In this document: positions 6,664-6,683 of the stretch, piece after piece | Position numbering within the stretch: position 1 is the first letter of the stretch | Layout: every line of letters begins with the position of its first letter | From: Bacteroidota bacterium | GTDB taxonomy: Bacteria > Bacteroidota > Bacteroidia > UKL13-3 | Reading direction: 5' to 3' | Length of the DNA: 6,683 bases | Assembly (NCBI GenBank): GCA_947460565.1 | Contig: CANHJJ010000100.1 | Span: forward strand, 1-6,683 | Made by a program: the position numbers and the translations under genes | The notes under the pieces: model-generated | The model's input: only the letters and a program-made list of their open reading frames with translations | What the model was told of the DNA's origin: nothing | The model's database searches: none

Positions 6664-6683
6664 TGTAGTTGTTTAATTTTATA

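Overview
The window is AT-rich and looks like a chromosomal segment of a Bacteroidota species, probably near the Chitinophagales/Sphingobacteriales. Four things point there: a lumazine synthase with the Bacteroidota-style GGKHGNKG ending, a very large Asn/Thr/Ser-rich secreted beta-helix protein with CARDB-like, jelly-roll-like and FN3 modules, the near absence of Shine-Dalgarno sites, and a promoter of the TTG / TAnnTTTG type. The lineage is inferred from protein style; there is no rRNA marker.

Left part (1-1389): remains of two outer-membrane protein genes, both on the + strand. The first (2-592, cut by the left edge) is an OmpA-type barrel followed by thrombospondin-3-like calcium repeats. 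It has an in-frame TAA at the barrel/repeat boundary, Asp-to-Asn changes in the repeats and no OmpA peptidoglycan-binding domain. A strong hairpin terminator follows at 598-629. The second (707-1117) is a fragment of the C-terminal barrel of an Omp85/BamA-like protein, with no start codon and an in-frame TGA. From 1118 to 1389 there is no gene, only small repeats and the likely promoter of the next gene.

Centre (1390-5838): one intact gene for a 1482-residue exported protein. It has a signal peptide, a right-handed beta-helix, a chain of Ig-like and jelly-roll-like modules, an FN3 domain, and a C-terminal module ending in two dockerin/EF-hand-type calcium loops. It is probably a cell-surface or released adhesin or carbohydrate-binding protein. 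A symmetrical hairpin terminator (5857-5897) closes it.

Right part (5898-6683): a non-coding stretch with a degenerate palindromic repeat of the 'CGTCATTGCGAG' type (5999-6063), then ribH on the - strand (riboflavin biosynthesis), converging on the large gene. The genes do not form one pathway: ribH is housekeeping, the large gene is accessory surface biology, and the left side is a decaying envelope-protein locus. I found no CRISPR array, transposase, RNA gene or defence system.
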